Source: Microtetraspora glauca
GTDB lineage: Bacteria; Actinomycetota; Actinomycetes; Streptosporangiales; Streptosporangiaceae
Direction: 5' to 3'
DNA: 64,000 bases
NCBI GenBank assembly: GCA_001570385.1
Contig: BBYL01000019.1
Location: forward strand, 156,232 to 220,231
Shown: one piece after another, positions 53,021 to 61,745 of the stretch
Position numbering within the stretch: position 1 is the first letter of the stretch
Layout: each line of letters opens with the position of its first letter
Program-made: the position numbers and the translations under genes
Notes under the pieces: generated by a model
Seen by the model: only the letters and a program-made list of their open reading frames with translations
The model's database searches: none
Told to the model about the DNA's origin: nothing

Positions 53021-53482
53021 ATGAGCAACGTCCGGAAGACCCTCACAGCCGTCGCGGCGATTGTGTTTGTCTCCCTCGCCGCGGCCTGCGGCAGCGGCGA
53101 GGGCAGCGGCAGCGGCAGGAGCGGAGACGACAAGGCAGTCGGTGCCGCAGAGGTCGCCGGTGGTAGTGCCGACGGCGGCGCGGGAGGTGTCGCGGGCGGC
53201 GCGGACAACGCGGCGCTCTGCGCGGAGGCTGTCGCCGCGTCGGGCGACTTCATGAGCAAGGTGATGGCGGCGGTCGCCGACCCCAAGGGCATCAACACGG
53301 CGATCTCGGACCACGCCGGCACACTCAAGAAGATCTCCGAGCGGGCTGACGGCGATCTCAAGACGGCCCTGTCCGAGATGGTCGACGCGCTCTCCCAGCT
53401 CAACGTCGACTCCGTCACGGCGGCCGAAGTCAGCAAGAAGGCCGACGCGGCTACCAAGAAGCTCATGGCCGCCTGTTCCTGA
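53021..53482 (+). CDS. Small lipoprotein
   Basis: This 153-residue lipoprotein has lipobox LAAACGSG after a hydrophobic signal, a Gly/Ser/Ala linker (to about residue 60), and a helical domain (VMAAVADPKGINTAISDHAG) with two Cys that may pair (ALCAEAV and AACS end). The ATG follows GGAAGGGG. Cell-surface location is clear from the signal; function is unknown. Confidence 0.7.
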   Translation: MSNVRKTLTAVAAIVFVSLAAACGSGEGSGSGRSGDDKAVGAAEVAGGSADGGAGGVAGGADNAALCAEAVAASGDFMSKVMAAVADPKGINTAISDHAGTLKKISERADGDLKTALSEMVDALSQLNVDSVTAAEVSKKADAATKKLMAACS

Positions 53483-53497
53483 GCCTCTTCAGTACTC

Positions 53498-53610
53498 CAG
53501 GTCCCAGCCAACGTCCGCGCCCGGAGCTTCTACCAGGCACTGGGATACGCGGAGGAGGAAGTACGGCTGAGCAAGCCGGTATCGATCGATGATCAGGCAG
53601 CGTCAGCAGC
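53498..53610 (+). pseudogene. GNAT acetyltransferase C-terminal scrap
   Basis: PANVRARSFYQALGYAEEEV followed by RLSKPVS is the ARxFYxxLGY segment and last strand of a GNAT acetyltransferase. No acetyl-CoA-binding motif precedes it, only the stop of the lipoprotein gene. Confidence 0.55.
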
Positions 53611-53730
53611 GCCTGCTGCTACGACCTTTGAGCTGGCCTTTGAGCTCGGCCGATCAGCCGATGCCCGGAACGCGCTCCCTCCTGCAGAGGAGACGCTTCC
53701 CTCACGGGAGGGAGTGATGCCCGGTGTGCC

Positions 53731-54201
53731 GTGTCCACGGTCGTAGCCATGGTTGATTTTGATCATCCACGACGCTGGCCCGCGTACGCGGTGGCGGTGC
53801 TGTTCCTCGGTTACGCCGCAGGGAAGGCCGCCTTCGCCCTGCAGGCCCGGCTCGGGTTTCCGGGCGGCCCGCCCGTATCGGCCGCCGAGAGCGGCAGGTA
53901 CTTCATGGAAGCGGCCATGGCACAGTGGCTCGCGACCGCGTCGGGCGTGTTGGGTGCGTGCGTCGCCGTCGCGACGGTCACGGCGCTGGGGCGCAGGTTG
54001 CCGAGGGCATTGATGCTGCTGGTACTGGTCGGCATGCTGCTGGCCGTCGGCGGCGGCGCGGGGATCATGATCGTGGATGGGTTCGTCGGCATCGGTGTGG
54101 GCTGGCAGTGGTACCACGGGGTCCTCGGGGTCGTCGTGATCGGCCTGTTCCTGGAGATGATCCGGTCCTACGCGGCGGCGACGAGACGTGTCGGGGGCTG
54201 A
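53731..54201 (+). CDS. Small polytopic membrane protein
   Basis: This 156-residue protein has four hydrophobic helices (YAVAVLFLGYAAG, WLATASGVLGACVAVATVTA, LMLLVLVGMLLAVGGGAGIM, GVLGVVVIGLFLEMI) and short charged ends. GTG at 53731 or ATG at 53749 may start it; neither has a strong ribosome site. No family recognised. Confidence 0.5.
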   Translation: MSTVVAMVDFDHPRRWPAYAVAVLFLGYAAGKAAFALQARLGFPGGPPVSAAESGRYFMEAAMAQWLATASGVLGACVAVATVTALGRRLPRALMLLVLVGMLLAVGGGAGIMIVDGFVGIGVGWQWYHGVLGVVVIGLFLEMIRSYAAATRRVGG

Positions 54202-54225
54202 TCGGATTCCCGGTGCCGTCGGGTG

Positions 54226-54834
54226 TCAGTAGGTGATGACGACGCAGCCGTTGCCGCCGGCGTACCCAGGCTCGGCCGAGTAGAGGCCGCCGTTGCCGCC
54301 TACGCCGGTGCTGGTGGGGCAGGACTTGGCTACCCCGACCGCCGCGCCTCCGGCGCCTCCCTTGCCCGAGCTGCTGGAGGTGCCTGCCCGGCCGACGGTG
54401 AAAGCCTCCTTGGTGGGACCGCTGTCGCCACCCCACCCGAAAAGGATGCCTCCCTTGCCACCGTGGCCGCCGCTGTATTTGCTGACCAACTCACCGCCGG
54501 CGCCGCCCTGGGCACTGGCTCCGCCGTGGGGGCCGATGAAGGTCGAGTTCTCTCCGGAGGTGCCGCCCTTCCATGCGGCTGCGGTTTCGTTGCCGGGCAA
54601 GCAGCCACCGCCACCGCCACCGCCTCCGGCCCCGGTCATGACTGCCGAGATCTGGGAAACGCCGTTGGGCACGATGAAGGGACTGGTGCCTGGTGCGCCG
54701 CAGGTCGCCGTGGTCTCAGCGTGGGCGGGAGCGGCCACACCCAGTAGCAGCCCGGCCGCCACCGCGACGCCCGTGACCCGAGTGATGAGCTGCCCGCTTC
54801 CGGTGTTGTGGGGCTGAGGGGTAGGGGTGTGCAT
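54226..54834 (-). CDS. Secreted glycine-rich protein
   Basis: This 202-residue precursor has a signal (LITRVTGVAVAAGLLLGVAA) and a mature chain starting near AETTATC. FIVPNGVSQISAVMTGAGGG is followed by long Gly-rich stretches and a terminal NGCVVITY, a strand typical of secreted glycine-rich beta proteins in actinomycetes. Several Cys may form disulfides. The ATG follows GGGAGAG. Its function may be structural or adhesive (inference). Confidence 0.65.
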   Translation of the reverse strand: MHTPTPQPHNTGSGQLITRVTGVAVAAGLLLGVAAPAHAETTATCGAPGTSPFIVPNGVSQISAVMTGAGGGGGGGGCLPGNETAAAWKGGTSGENSTFIGPHGGASAQGGAGGELVSKYSGGHGGKGGILFGWGGDSGPTKEAFTVGRAGTSSSSGKGGAGGAAVGVAKSCPTSTGVGGNGGLYSAEPGYAGGNGCVVITY

Positions 54835-55205
54835 GCGCTCTCCCGTGTGCGGTGGCTACGGATCTTGGGGGGCCGCCTCCAGCATATGACTACTCTCTGC
54901 GTTCTTATGGATACCTTCCGAAGCGGATTGTGGGTCGGCTGGCGACAGGAAGGCAGAGACGGGAGCGCGGAAGTCAGGCGGCGGCGGAACCTTCCGATCC
55001 GCTGCAGCCGCCAGCTGTTGGAGGAGCTGCGGCTGTTGAACGCCGCCGCCGTGGAGACCGCTACAAGGCCCCGGAGTCTGCCGCGGCGGCGGTGGTGCCG
55101 ATCAGTCTCGAAGTCCCCGCGGACACGATTCCTTCGTACGCGCTACGTCGATCCAGCGTCGGGGGCGGGCTGATCTCGGGGCGCCGGGCGGAGCGGACGG
55201 GTGGA
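54835..55205. other. 370-bp stretch without recognisable gene
   Basis: Frames are open on the plus strand but contain no recognisable motif. It should contain the promoter of the glycine-rich protein gene. An AT-richer patch lies at 54885-54915. Confidence 0.3.
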
Positions 55206-55886
55206 TCAGGGAGTTCGGGTGAGGGGGAGGCCGGTGAGGAGGTGTCGGCGGAGGGCGGAGCCGCGGATGCCGATCTCGGGGAAGTCGTCGGGGCGGAGGG
55301 CGCCGCTGATCAGTAGTTCGGGGACCAGGAGGCTGCTGAGCGGGGCATCGGGCGTCGGGTCGACGAGGTCGCCGATGGGGGCGGTGGGGAGGTCGAGGTA
55401 GGCGGGAGCGAGGGTCCTGCCATGGAGGGTGCCGGCGACCAGGTCGGGGCAGAACTCGTTCCAGAAGATCGCCACGGTGGTGCGGAGATCGCCGTGGATC
55501 ATCACCAGCTTCTCGGTCATGTCGCCGACGAAGGTATCGGCCGTCACGTGACCGAGCACGATCAGCTTTGTGTCGCCCGCAAGGTAGATGTTCTTCGCCC
55601 GCAGATCCCCCAGGACGATCAACGCGGCGGCGCCGTCGTCCACGTCGGTGATATTGCCGTCGACGGTCAGGTCGCCGTCCACGACGTACCCGGTGGCCAC
55701 CTCAGGCGTGTCATCCCGCCACGGAGTCCGCTCGTGCTCGTCGAGAGGGAGTTCGCCGGTTACCGAGGTATGACCGGGAACGAGGATGTACTCCTCCTCG
55801 TACAGGTTCTTGTACGTGCCCTCAGGCAGCCCCCGCCGCTGGAACAGGTCCACGGCGTCGTCCCACGCAAGGTAACTGGTTCGCAT
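55206..55886 (-). CDS. Bactofilin-like (polymer-forming) beta-helix protein
   Basis: This 226-residue protein has a central region of regular short strands with Gly turns (TGYVVDGDLTVDGNITDVDD, ALIVLGDLRAKNIYLAGDTK, LIVLGHVTADTFVGD). That is the right-handed beta-helix pattern of polymer-forming cytoskeletal or related proteins. The N-terminal 70 residues are helical and charged. No signal peptide. The ATG at 55886 is chosen for its normal N terminus (MRTSYLAWDD). Function not established. Confidence 0.5.
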   Translation of the reverse strand: MRTSYLAWDDAVDLFQRRGLPEGTYKNLYEEEYILVPGHTSVTGELPLDEHERTPWRDDTPEVATGYVVDGDLTVDGNITDVDDGAAALIVLGDLRAKNIYLAGDTKLIVLGHVTADTFVGDMTEKLVMIHGDLRTTVAIFWNEFCPDLVAGTLHGRTLAPAYLDLPTAPIGDLVDPTPDAPLSSLLVPELLISGALRPDDFPEIGIRGSALRRHLLTGLPLTRTP

Positions 55887-56070
55887 ACGCGCGACCGTAA
55901 CACCCACCCCCGACACATCACGATGGGTTGACGGGGCGTGGATCACCGGTGGAGGAAGGTGCGAACGCGAACGAGCGGTCGTACGGCGGCCCAGGTGGCA
56001 GCGGCTCCTGGGGGACCCGACCGGGTGGCCCGGATCGGCCCGCGAAGGTCGATCCGGGCTCTGGCCTGGG

Positions 56071-56616
56071 TCAGCCCAGGTTCTTGATCTGGCCGTTCTG
56101 GATGACCCACTTCAGGTTCGTTGAGGGGTTGGTGCAGTCGCGCCACAGGTAGGCGGGGACCTTCACCTGGGAGTTGTCGCCGCCGCTGTCCAGGCAGTAG
56201 CCGGTGGCGACGTTCTTGATCTGGCCGTTCTGGATGACCCACTTCAGGTTCGTTGAGGGGTTGGTGCAGTCGCGCCACAGGTAGGCGGGGACCTTCACCT
56301 GGGAGTTGTCGCCGCCGCTGTCCAGGCAGTAGCCGGTGGCGACGTTCTTGATCTGGCCGTTCTGGATGACCCACTTCAGGTTTGCTGAGGGGTTGGTGCA
56401 GTCGCGCCACAGGTAGGCGGGGACCTTCACCTGGGAGTTGTCGCCGCCGCTGTCCAGGCAGAAGCCGGTGGCCTCCTTCCTCGCCTGAGCTGCGGGGTGC
56501 CCGGTAGAGCCTGAGGCCAGGGAGGTGCCGACGCCGGAGGCCAGGGCGAGGGTTGTGAGTACTGCCAAGGTGGCAGCCCTGGGCCGTCGGGCAGTCGTGG
56601 GTGCGACTGGTCGCAT
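56071..56616 (-). CDS. Secreted ricin-type trefoil lectin-like protein of three near-identical repeats
   Basis: This 181-residue precursor has a signal peptide (AATLAVLTTLALASGVGTSL) and three 44-residue repeats that differ at only about two positions. Each unit holds GYCLDSGG, WRDCTNPS and LKWVIQNGQIKN. In RICIN/beta-trefoil domains, C-L-D, W/L-x-x-C and Q-x-W-type motifs recur three times, and one unit forms one trefoil lobe. Here the three lobes are almost exact copies, each with a predicted Cys pair. It probably binds carbohydrate with three equal sites (inference). ATG at 56616. Confidence 0.75.
   Translation of the reverse strand: MRPVAPTTARRPRAATLAVLTTLALASGVGTSLASGSTGHPAAQARKEATGFCLDSGGDNSQVKVPAYLWRDCTNPSANLKWVIQNGQIKNVATGYCLDSGGDNSQVKVPAYLWRDCTNPSTNLKWVIQNGQIKNVATGYCLDSGGDNSQVKVPAYLWRDCTNPSTNLKWVIQNGQIKNLG
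56081..56476 (-). repeat. 132-bp tandem repeat, three copies, inside the trefoil lectin gene
   Basis: Units start at 56081, 56213 and 56345 and are almost identical in DNA. The copy at the highest coordinates has a few changes (TTTGCTGAG for TTCGTTGAG, GAAGCC for GTAGCC). Each unit is exactly 44 codons, so the frame is preserved. Confidence 0.93.
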
Positions 56617-56904
56617 GAACGCTCCGATCTTCTGTCGCTGATGAGGCGGTCGTCATGTGAGCCGCCTCAACCATTTACTTACAGCACATGAATGACTACT
56701 GAAAGTAACGACACGTTGTTGGGTCGTTCTGGCATGGATGCGTTGCGAGGCGGAGGGGAGGTAGGAGCGTAACCTCCGGCCGACGTGCGCGGGCCGACGC
56801 CGGCGCGCCAGCCGGCGCGAGGGTCGCAGCCGGTCCGACGTCATCTTCATGGACAGTGGTGATCGTCGACAGCGATGTCAGCGGCGGCTGCTAGCTTCCG
56901 GGGC
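56617..56904. other. Divergent intergenic region, no gene seen
   Basis: About 290 bases between the lectin gene and the next gene. An AT-richer patch at 56675-56720 next to the lectin start is a probable promoter. No palindromic operator was identified. Confidence 0.35.
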
Positions 56905-57546
56905 ATGGCTGAAATGGTGGGGAGCGCGGCGCACGGGGCGGCGCTGGCGGAGCGGGTGGTCGAGGCGGTGCGACGGGAGCCGGGACGGTCGGTGCTCGCC
57001 TACCAGGACGTCCCGTGGGTGGCGGGAACCGCCAGACCGATGCCGGCGGACGCGCTGGCGGAGGCGGTCTTCCCGTCAGGGCGCCCGTTGCCACCCAGCC
57101 TGCGCGCATGGCTGGAGTTCGACACGAGCCTGCTGGAGCGCTTCGGCTGGTTCGCCCCCGGCGGAGGCTTCGCGCCCCGGCCGCTGGACCGGCTGGTGGG
57201 CGAGGAGATGGGCGCGCACTGGGGGGAGTGCTTCGCGCCGTTGGCCGATCGGTTCGCCGAGTGCTTCCTGCTGCCTGGAGGATCGGACTCCCGGCGGGTC
57301 CTGGCGGTGGGTGAGCCGGACTCCGAAGGGGAATGTCCGGTGCTCGCCGTCGACGTGGACGACCTGCCGTTCACCGGCCTGATGTACCCCGGCTTCGACG
57401 TCTACCTGGCCCACGCGGTGGGGATCGTCCGCCGCGACCTCCCGTCCTACACGGCCCTGGCCGGGGACACGGTGTACGGCCCCCGGATGCGCGAGCACTC
57501 CGCCCACTGGTTCGCGGGGGAGGTGTACGCCGGATACCCCTTCTGA
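56905..57546 (+). CDS. Hypothetical protein, possibly SUKH/SMI1-like
   Basis: This 213-residue soluble acidic protein contains LPPSLRAWLEFDTSLLERFG, the LP-x-x-L...F/W core seen in SMI1/KNR4 (SUKH) proteins, and a C-terminal VDVDDLPFTGLMYPGFDVYL. SUKH proteins are often immunity proteins for polymorphic toxins, but no toxin gene is adjacent. The assignment is tentative. The ATG at 56905 follows a weak GGGG. Confidence 0.45.
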   Translation: MAEMVGSAAHGAALAERVVEAVRREPGRSVLAYQDVPWVAGTARPMPADALAEAVFPSGRPLPPSLRAWLEFDTSLLERFGWFAPGGGFAPRPLDRLVGEEMGAHWGECFAPLADRFAECFLLPGGSDSRRVLAVGEPDSEGECPVLAVDVDDLPFTGLMYPGFDVYLAHAVGIVRRDLPSYTALAGDTVYGPRMREHSAHWFAGEVYAGYPF

Positions 57547-57707
57547 CCCCCGCCGCGCGTCGCGCCCGACGTCCCTCACGCCGCCCCGTATGACGGCGCA
57601 ATGAGCCCCTCTCCTGTCATCGGCCGGAGAACGCGCCGAGCGCTCTTCCCGCGGCGCGCCGGAAAGGGGCCGCCCGCGCGCCGTCTGCTCACTCCGGACC
57701 TGGGATG

Positions 57708-57760
57708 GGGCGGGTCGATTCCCGTCCGCCCCCGCTACAAGGGAAGATGTGCCGCGACTT
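57708..57760 (+). other. Degenerate copy of the tRNA-Sec 3' end
   Basis: GGCGGGTCGATTCCCGTCCG then CCCCCGCTACAAGGGA aligns with the T arm, acceptor strand and following flank of tRNA-Sec (30491-30545). It has a 1-base loss in the T loop and several substitutions, and similarity extends past the tRNA end. It is in the same orientation, 27.2 kb away, as expected for the far end of an element inserted at the tRNA. No 5' half is present. Confidence 0.6.
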
Positions 57761-57834
57761 CGAGGAGCGTCGCGACCTGTCCGGCTGTCCGTGCCGCTCG
57801 GCCGGTGAACGCTCGGAGAGTCGGCGGGGCGACG

Positions 57835-59277
57835 TCAATGCACGGACGCGGCATGCGGTTCGGCGTGGGCAGCGCGTCGGCCGGACCCGGCCTTGCGCGC
57901 GGGGAGCGCGAGGCTGATCGCCGCGGCGAGGACGGCGACGGCACAGCCGATCACCAGGCTGACGCGGAAACCCGACTCGGAGGGCAGGGTGTGCCCGCCC
58001 ATCCGCATGGTCATCTGAGACAGGACGACGCCGACCACGGCGGCCGAGACCGAGGTGCCGATGGAGCGCATCAGGGAGTTGAAGCTGTTGGCAGCGGCGG
58101 TCTCCGACTGGGGAACCGCGTTCATGATCAGTGTGGGCATCGCCCCATAGGCGAGTCCGACGCCCGTCGAGCCGACACAGGAAGCGATCATCAGACCCCA
58201 GGTCGATCCCATGACGGCCAGGGCCGCCCCGTAGCCGAGTGCGATGACCAGGCCGCCGACGATCAGAGTGGTCTTGGGGCCGCGAGCGGTCGACAGGCGC
58301 GCGCCCAACGAGGACACGGCCATCATCATCAGCCCCGAGGGAGCCATCCACAGGCCGGCGGCCAGCATCGACTGGCCGAGGCCGTACCCGGTCGCCGCGG
58401 GGATCTGCAGAATCTGCATCACGACCAATGACTGGGCGTACATCGCGAAGCCGATCAAGATCGAAGCCAGGTTGGTCAGCAGCACCTGACGGCGAGCGGT
58501 GACACGCAGGTCGACCAGCGGGTCGCCGGACCGCAACTCCCACCACCCCCAGGCCAGCAGGATGACCAGCGCGGTGCTCAGCAATCCGAGAGTGGTGCCG
58601 CTCGTCCACCCCCAGTCGGCGCCCTTGGACACGCCCAGCAGCAGGCAGACGAGGGCGGCGCCCAAACCGAGCGCGCCGACGTAGTCGAGGCGTCCTGCGG
58701 TCTGTGCCGGGGTCGCGGGCACGAGGAGCAGGATCAGGGCCGCGATCATCGCGCTCAGCGCGGCCGAGCCCCAGAACAGCGCGCGCCAGCTCATGTTCTC
58801 GACGACAAGGGCCGACAGCGGCAGTCCGAGAGCGCCGCCGATGCCCATGGAGGAGCTCATCAGCGCGATCGCGGAACCCAGCCGGGCAGGCGGCAGCAGG
58901 TCACGTAGCGCGCTGATGCCCAATGGGATCATGCCCATGCCCAGGCCCTGGAGGCCCCGGCCGACGACCATCGGGATCAGTGAGCCGGCCAGGGCGCAGA
59001 CCACCGAGCCCGCGACCAGCGGCGCCGTGCAGGCCAGCAGCAGGCGGCGCTTGCCGTACAGGTCGCCGAGCCGTCCGATCACCGGCATGGCGACAGCGCC
59101 CACCAGCAGGGTGACGGTGATGGCCCACGAGGCGTTGGCGGCGCTGGTGTGCAGCAGCTGTGGCAGCTGGCCCACCAGAGGGACCACCAGGGTTTGCATG
59201 AGCGCGGCGACGATGCCGGCCGCCGCCAGTACGCCGACGATCCCGCCCGGGCGAGCGGTGGACGTGGGGTGTTCCAC
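57835..59277 (-). CDS. MFS drug-efflux transporter, DHA2-type (14 helices)
   Basis: This 480-residue permease has about 14 hydrophobic helices. Motif A-like GRLGDLYGKRRLL is between helices 2 and 3, and motif C-like GLGMGMIPLGISALRDLLPP and SMGIGGALGLPLSALV follow. DHA2 transporters exchange protons for drugs or cations. The GTG at 59277 follows GAGGAGGG four bases away. It is divergent from a MarR regulator; together they form a typical regulator/efflux pair. Confidence 0.88.
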   Translation of the reverse strand: MEHPTSTARPGGIVGVLAAAGIVAALMQTLVVPLVGQLPQLLHTSAANASWAITVTLLVGAVAMPVIGRLGDLYGKRRLLLACTAPLVAGSVVCALAGSLIPMVVGRGLQGLGMGMIPLGISALRDLLPPARLGSAIALMSSSMGIGGALGLPLSALVVENMSWRALFWGSAALSAMIAALILLLVPATPAQTAGRLDYVGALGLGAALVCLLLGVSKGADWGWTSGTTLGLLSTALVILLAWGWWELRSGDPLVDLRVTARRQVLLTNLASILIGFAMYAQSLVVMQILQIPAATGYGLGQSMLAAGLWMAPSGLMMMAVSSLGARLSTARGPKTTLIVGGLVIALGYGAALAVMGSTWGLMIASCVGSTGVGLAYGAMPTLIMNAVPQSETAAANSFNSLMRSIGTSVSAAVVGVVLSQMTMRMGGHTLPSESGFRVSLVIGCAVAVLAAAISLALPARKAGSGRRAAHAEPHAASVH

Positions 59278-59309
59278 GTATCCCTCCTCTTCTCGACAGT
59301 CGAGTGATG

Positions 59310-59352
59310 ATATGCACCATACACAAGACATGTAATATACATATGACATGTA
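59310..59352. promoter_or_regulatory. AT-rich palindromic operator upstream of the MFS gene
   Basis: Two ACATGT palindromes (59328-59333 and 59346-59351) flank TGTAATATACA (59331-59341), itself a palindrome. The patch is strikingly AT-rich for this genome and lies 33-75 bases before the MFS start. It is a plausible overlap of -10 element and MarR operator. Confidence 0.5.
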
Positions 59353-59700
59353 TGACGCATATCTCTGGGTGGGCTGCTGCCGACGAGCCGTTGCTCGATC
59401 GGGGGAGGAGTCTGCTGCTCAGGTCGGACCGGCGGGCAGCCGCGCCGGCGCGTGAATCGACCTCACGCATCGCGGGGTCCGTGTGGGGGAAGCGGCGAAG
59501 CAGACCCCGCCGGCCCCGAGGACGGTGGCGGGATGAGCGGTAGGCGCGGACCGTTTGCTGGGGCGCGCCTGTCTCACCAGGTTCGCGGATTATGCAGCAT
59601 GCATACGATGTGCGTGGCACAGGGTTCGCTCGCTGCCGCGCACCGGGACGGAACACACAGGACGCGCATGAGGGGCGCAGGCGCCTTCGGGAGGACTGGC

Positions 59701-60156
59701 ATGGACAAGCCCACGCACCTGATCGAGTACGAGACCATGCTGCTGGGGCGGCATCGTCCTTCGGTCTTCCTGCGTGCAGAACGCGAGGGCGGGCACCTGG
59801 ACCGCAGCGCGTACACCCTGCTCAGCCGCATTGGACTGGAAGGCCCGATGTCCATCGGGCAGCTCAGCGAAGCGTTCGGCCTGGACGCCTCGACCCTCAA
59901 CCGGCAGACCTCCGCCATGCTGCGCGCCGGGCTGGTCGAGCGCATACCCGATCCCGACGGGGGTATCGCCCGCAAGTTCCGCATCACCGCCGAAGGCGAG
60001 CGCTGCCTCAACGATGAGCGCGCCGCGAACATCCGCAGCCTGGAGAGGGTGCTGGCCGACTGGACGCCCGAGGAGGTCGCCGCCTTCGCCGCCTGCCTTC
60101 AGCGGTTCAACACCGACATCGAACGCCTCGCCGGAAAGCCCTGGCCCCGCCCCTGA
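59701..60156 (+). CDS. MarR-family transcriptional regulator
   Basis: This 151-residue winged-helix regulator has a recognition region GPMSIGQLSEAFGLDASTLN followed by MLRAGLVERIPDPDGGIARK (wing), flanked by helices for dimerisation. The ATG at 59701 follows GGGAGG. It is divergent from the DHA2 transporter and most likely represses it, releasing on ligand binding. A second small palindromic patch (GCAGCATGCATAC, about 59594-59606) lies upstream of its own start. Confidence 0.87.
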   Translation: MDKPTHLIEYETMLLGRHRPSVFLRAEREGGHLDRSAYTLLSRIGLEGPMSIGQLSEAFGLDASTLNRQTSAMLRAGLVERIPDPDGGIARKFRITAEGERCLNDERAANIRSLERVLADWTPEEVAAFAACLQRFNTDIERLAGKPWPRP

Positions 60157-60200
60157 CGGGGCCGTGTGCCGGGTGAGGAGCGACCGCCGCTGCCTGCCGC

Positions 60201-60680
60201 TTAATCGCAGTGCATCCACTTGCCTTTCGGCGTGCCTCCGTGGACGAGGGGCTTGGAGCCGATCCTGATCGCCCCGGTGAACCGCACGCACAGATGGTCG
60301 GCGGAAGCGTAGACCGGGCCCGCGAACCACTTGTATTTCTCGCTGCCATTGGCGACCCCGATGTCGGGGTCGTCGTACTTCTTGTTCCCGTTCCTGTCGA
60401 CGAAGAGCTCAACGTACATATAGCTCGTCTTTCCGACGTACGGGCCCGCCACCCGGGTAATGGCGCACTTCTTGTGCGTGATGCTGCTCTTGTACAGCGT
60501 GACGGTGCCGTACTCCTTCCCGTCCTTCGCCCCTTCGGTGATGGGATAGCTGGCCACCTTGTGGAACGGCCCTCGGCAGGTGCCTTGGGGAAAGGCCTGC
60601 GCGGGACCGGCGGACACCAAGGTGAGGGCGGCCGCGGCGGTCAAGGTCATGCCGCCCGCGACCCAACGGGTGATCTTCAA
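60201..60680 (-). CDS. Secreted hypothetical protein
   Basis: This 159-residue precursor has a signal peptide (VAGGMTLTAAAALTLVSAGP up to AQA). The mature part contains four Cys (GTCRGP, KKCAIT, HLCVRF and MHCD end), probably two disulfides, and a beta-rich pattern with DRNGNKKYDDPDIGV, a calcium-loop-like Asp/Asn cluster. No family recognised. It lies between the MarR and TetR genes in opposite orientation to both. Confidence 0.65.
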   Translation of the reverse strand: MKITRWVAGGMTLTAAAALTLVSAGPAQAFPQGTCRGPFHKVASYPITEGAKDGKEYGTVTLYKSSITHKKCAITRVAGPYVGKTSYMYVELFVDRNGNKKYDDPDIGVANGSEKYKWFAGPVYASADHLCVRFTGAIRIGSKPLVHGGTPKGKWMHCD

Positions 60681-60913
60681 GGGTTCTCGCCTGACTGCTC
60701 AAGAGATAATCGTCGGACCATCTCAAGTAAGCAAATACGGACGTGATCACGCTAGCATGGCGGCCTTTGGAGCCCCTAACAGAATGATCTCCGTTGTCGT
60801 TGGTTAGCGCTTCCGCTGTGGCGACGACCGAGGTGCTGAGGGGGCGATCTCTCCCGCGCCCGGCGGCACGTCGCTGACCACGCACTCACCGCGAAGGCCG
60901 CCGACAAAGTGGT

Positions 60914-60943
60914 ACAGTGGCGTTCCACTTGGTACTCCACTGT
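60914..60943. promoter_or_regulatory. Palindromic operator upstream of the TetR gene
   Basis: ACAGTGG (60914-60920) and CCACTGT (60937-60943) are inverted around 16 bases that contain a second small inversion (AGTGG-CGTT-CCACT). The site lies 32 bases upstream of the TetR start and is a likely autoregulatory operator. Confidence 0.5.
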
Positions 60944-60974
60944 TCCAGTTCATGTCCAGGGTGGTCGCCTCTCC

Positions 60975-61541
60975 GTGTCCGACAAGAACCCCCTCCTTCG
61001 CTCCGATGCCCAGCGGAATCGCGATGCCGTGCTCGCCACGGCGATGCGTCTGCTCGGGCAGAAGCCCGAGGCGAGCATTCAGGAGATCGCCGACGCGTCC
61101 GGCGTCGGCCGCACCACCGTCTACCGGCACTTCCCCTCACGTGAGGATCTCGTCCGCGCGCTCTTCGCGATGGTCGTCGACGAGCAGCGGGCGGTCGTCG
61201 CCGCGGCCATCGCCGAGGGCGATACGGCCGCCGCGATCCTCCGCCGGCTCGGGCCCGAGATCGTGGGGATAGGTGAGCGCTATCGCTTTCTCGATACGCA
61301 TCGCGACCTCGTCATCGACGACCCCCTGAAGCACCCCTCCCCGGCCGAGCCGCTGCTCGCCTGGCTGGTCGCCGCACACGGGCGGGGTGAGGTACGAACC
61401 GACCTGCCGCCGGACTGGTCGTACGCGATGATCCGCGCCCTCGCCGTCGGTGCGAACGAGGAGGTGGTCGCCGGGCGCAGGAGCCCGGAGGAAGCGGGGC
61501 GCCTGCTCGGTGACACGCTCGTCCGGGCGTTCACGACATGA
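60975..61541 (+). CDS. TetR-family transcriptional regulator
   Basis: This 188-residue regulator has the N-terminal helix-turn-helix SIQEIADASGVGRTTVYRHF, a TetR signature. The ligand-binding domain is helical (WLVAAHGRGEVRTDLPPDWS, a TetR C-terminal type often linked to efflux pumps). The GTG at 60975 is chosen for the normal distance to the HTH. No transporter is directly adjacent; targets may include distant genes. Autoregulation is suggested by the palindrome just upstream. Confidence 0.85.
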   Translation: MSDKNPLLRSDAQRNRDAVLATAMRLLGQKPEASIQEIADASGVGRTTVYRHFPSREDLVRALFAMVVDEQRAVVAAAIAEGDTAAAILRRLGPEIVGIGERYRFLDTHRDLVIDDPLKHPSPAEPLLAWLVAAHGRGEVRTDLPPDWSYAMIRALAVGANEEVVAGRRSPEEAGRLLGDTLVRAFTT

Positions 61542-61745
61542 TCAGGGAAACCACGGCGACGTTCCTGTGGCGCTGCTCGCCATCGCGGAGGCGTTTCCCG
61601 GCAGCGCCCGCCGGACGTAGCTCACGGAAGCCGTACGTACGTCACGGGAAGCAGACGCGTCGTCATGCGTACCCGTCGACCGCATGTGAAGCATGAATCG
61701 CTGCTCCATATCCCCGGCCACCGCATTTCAGAACGGATTCAAGGC

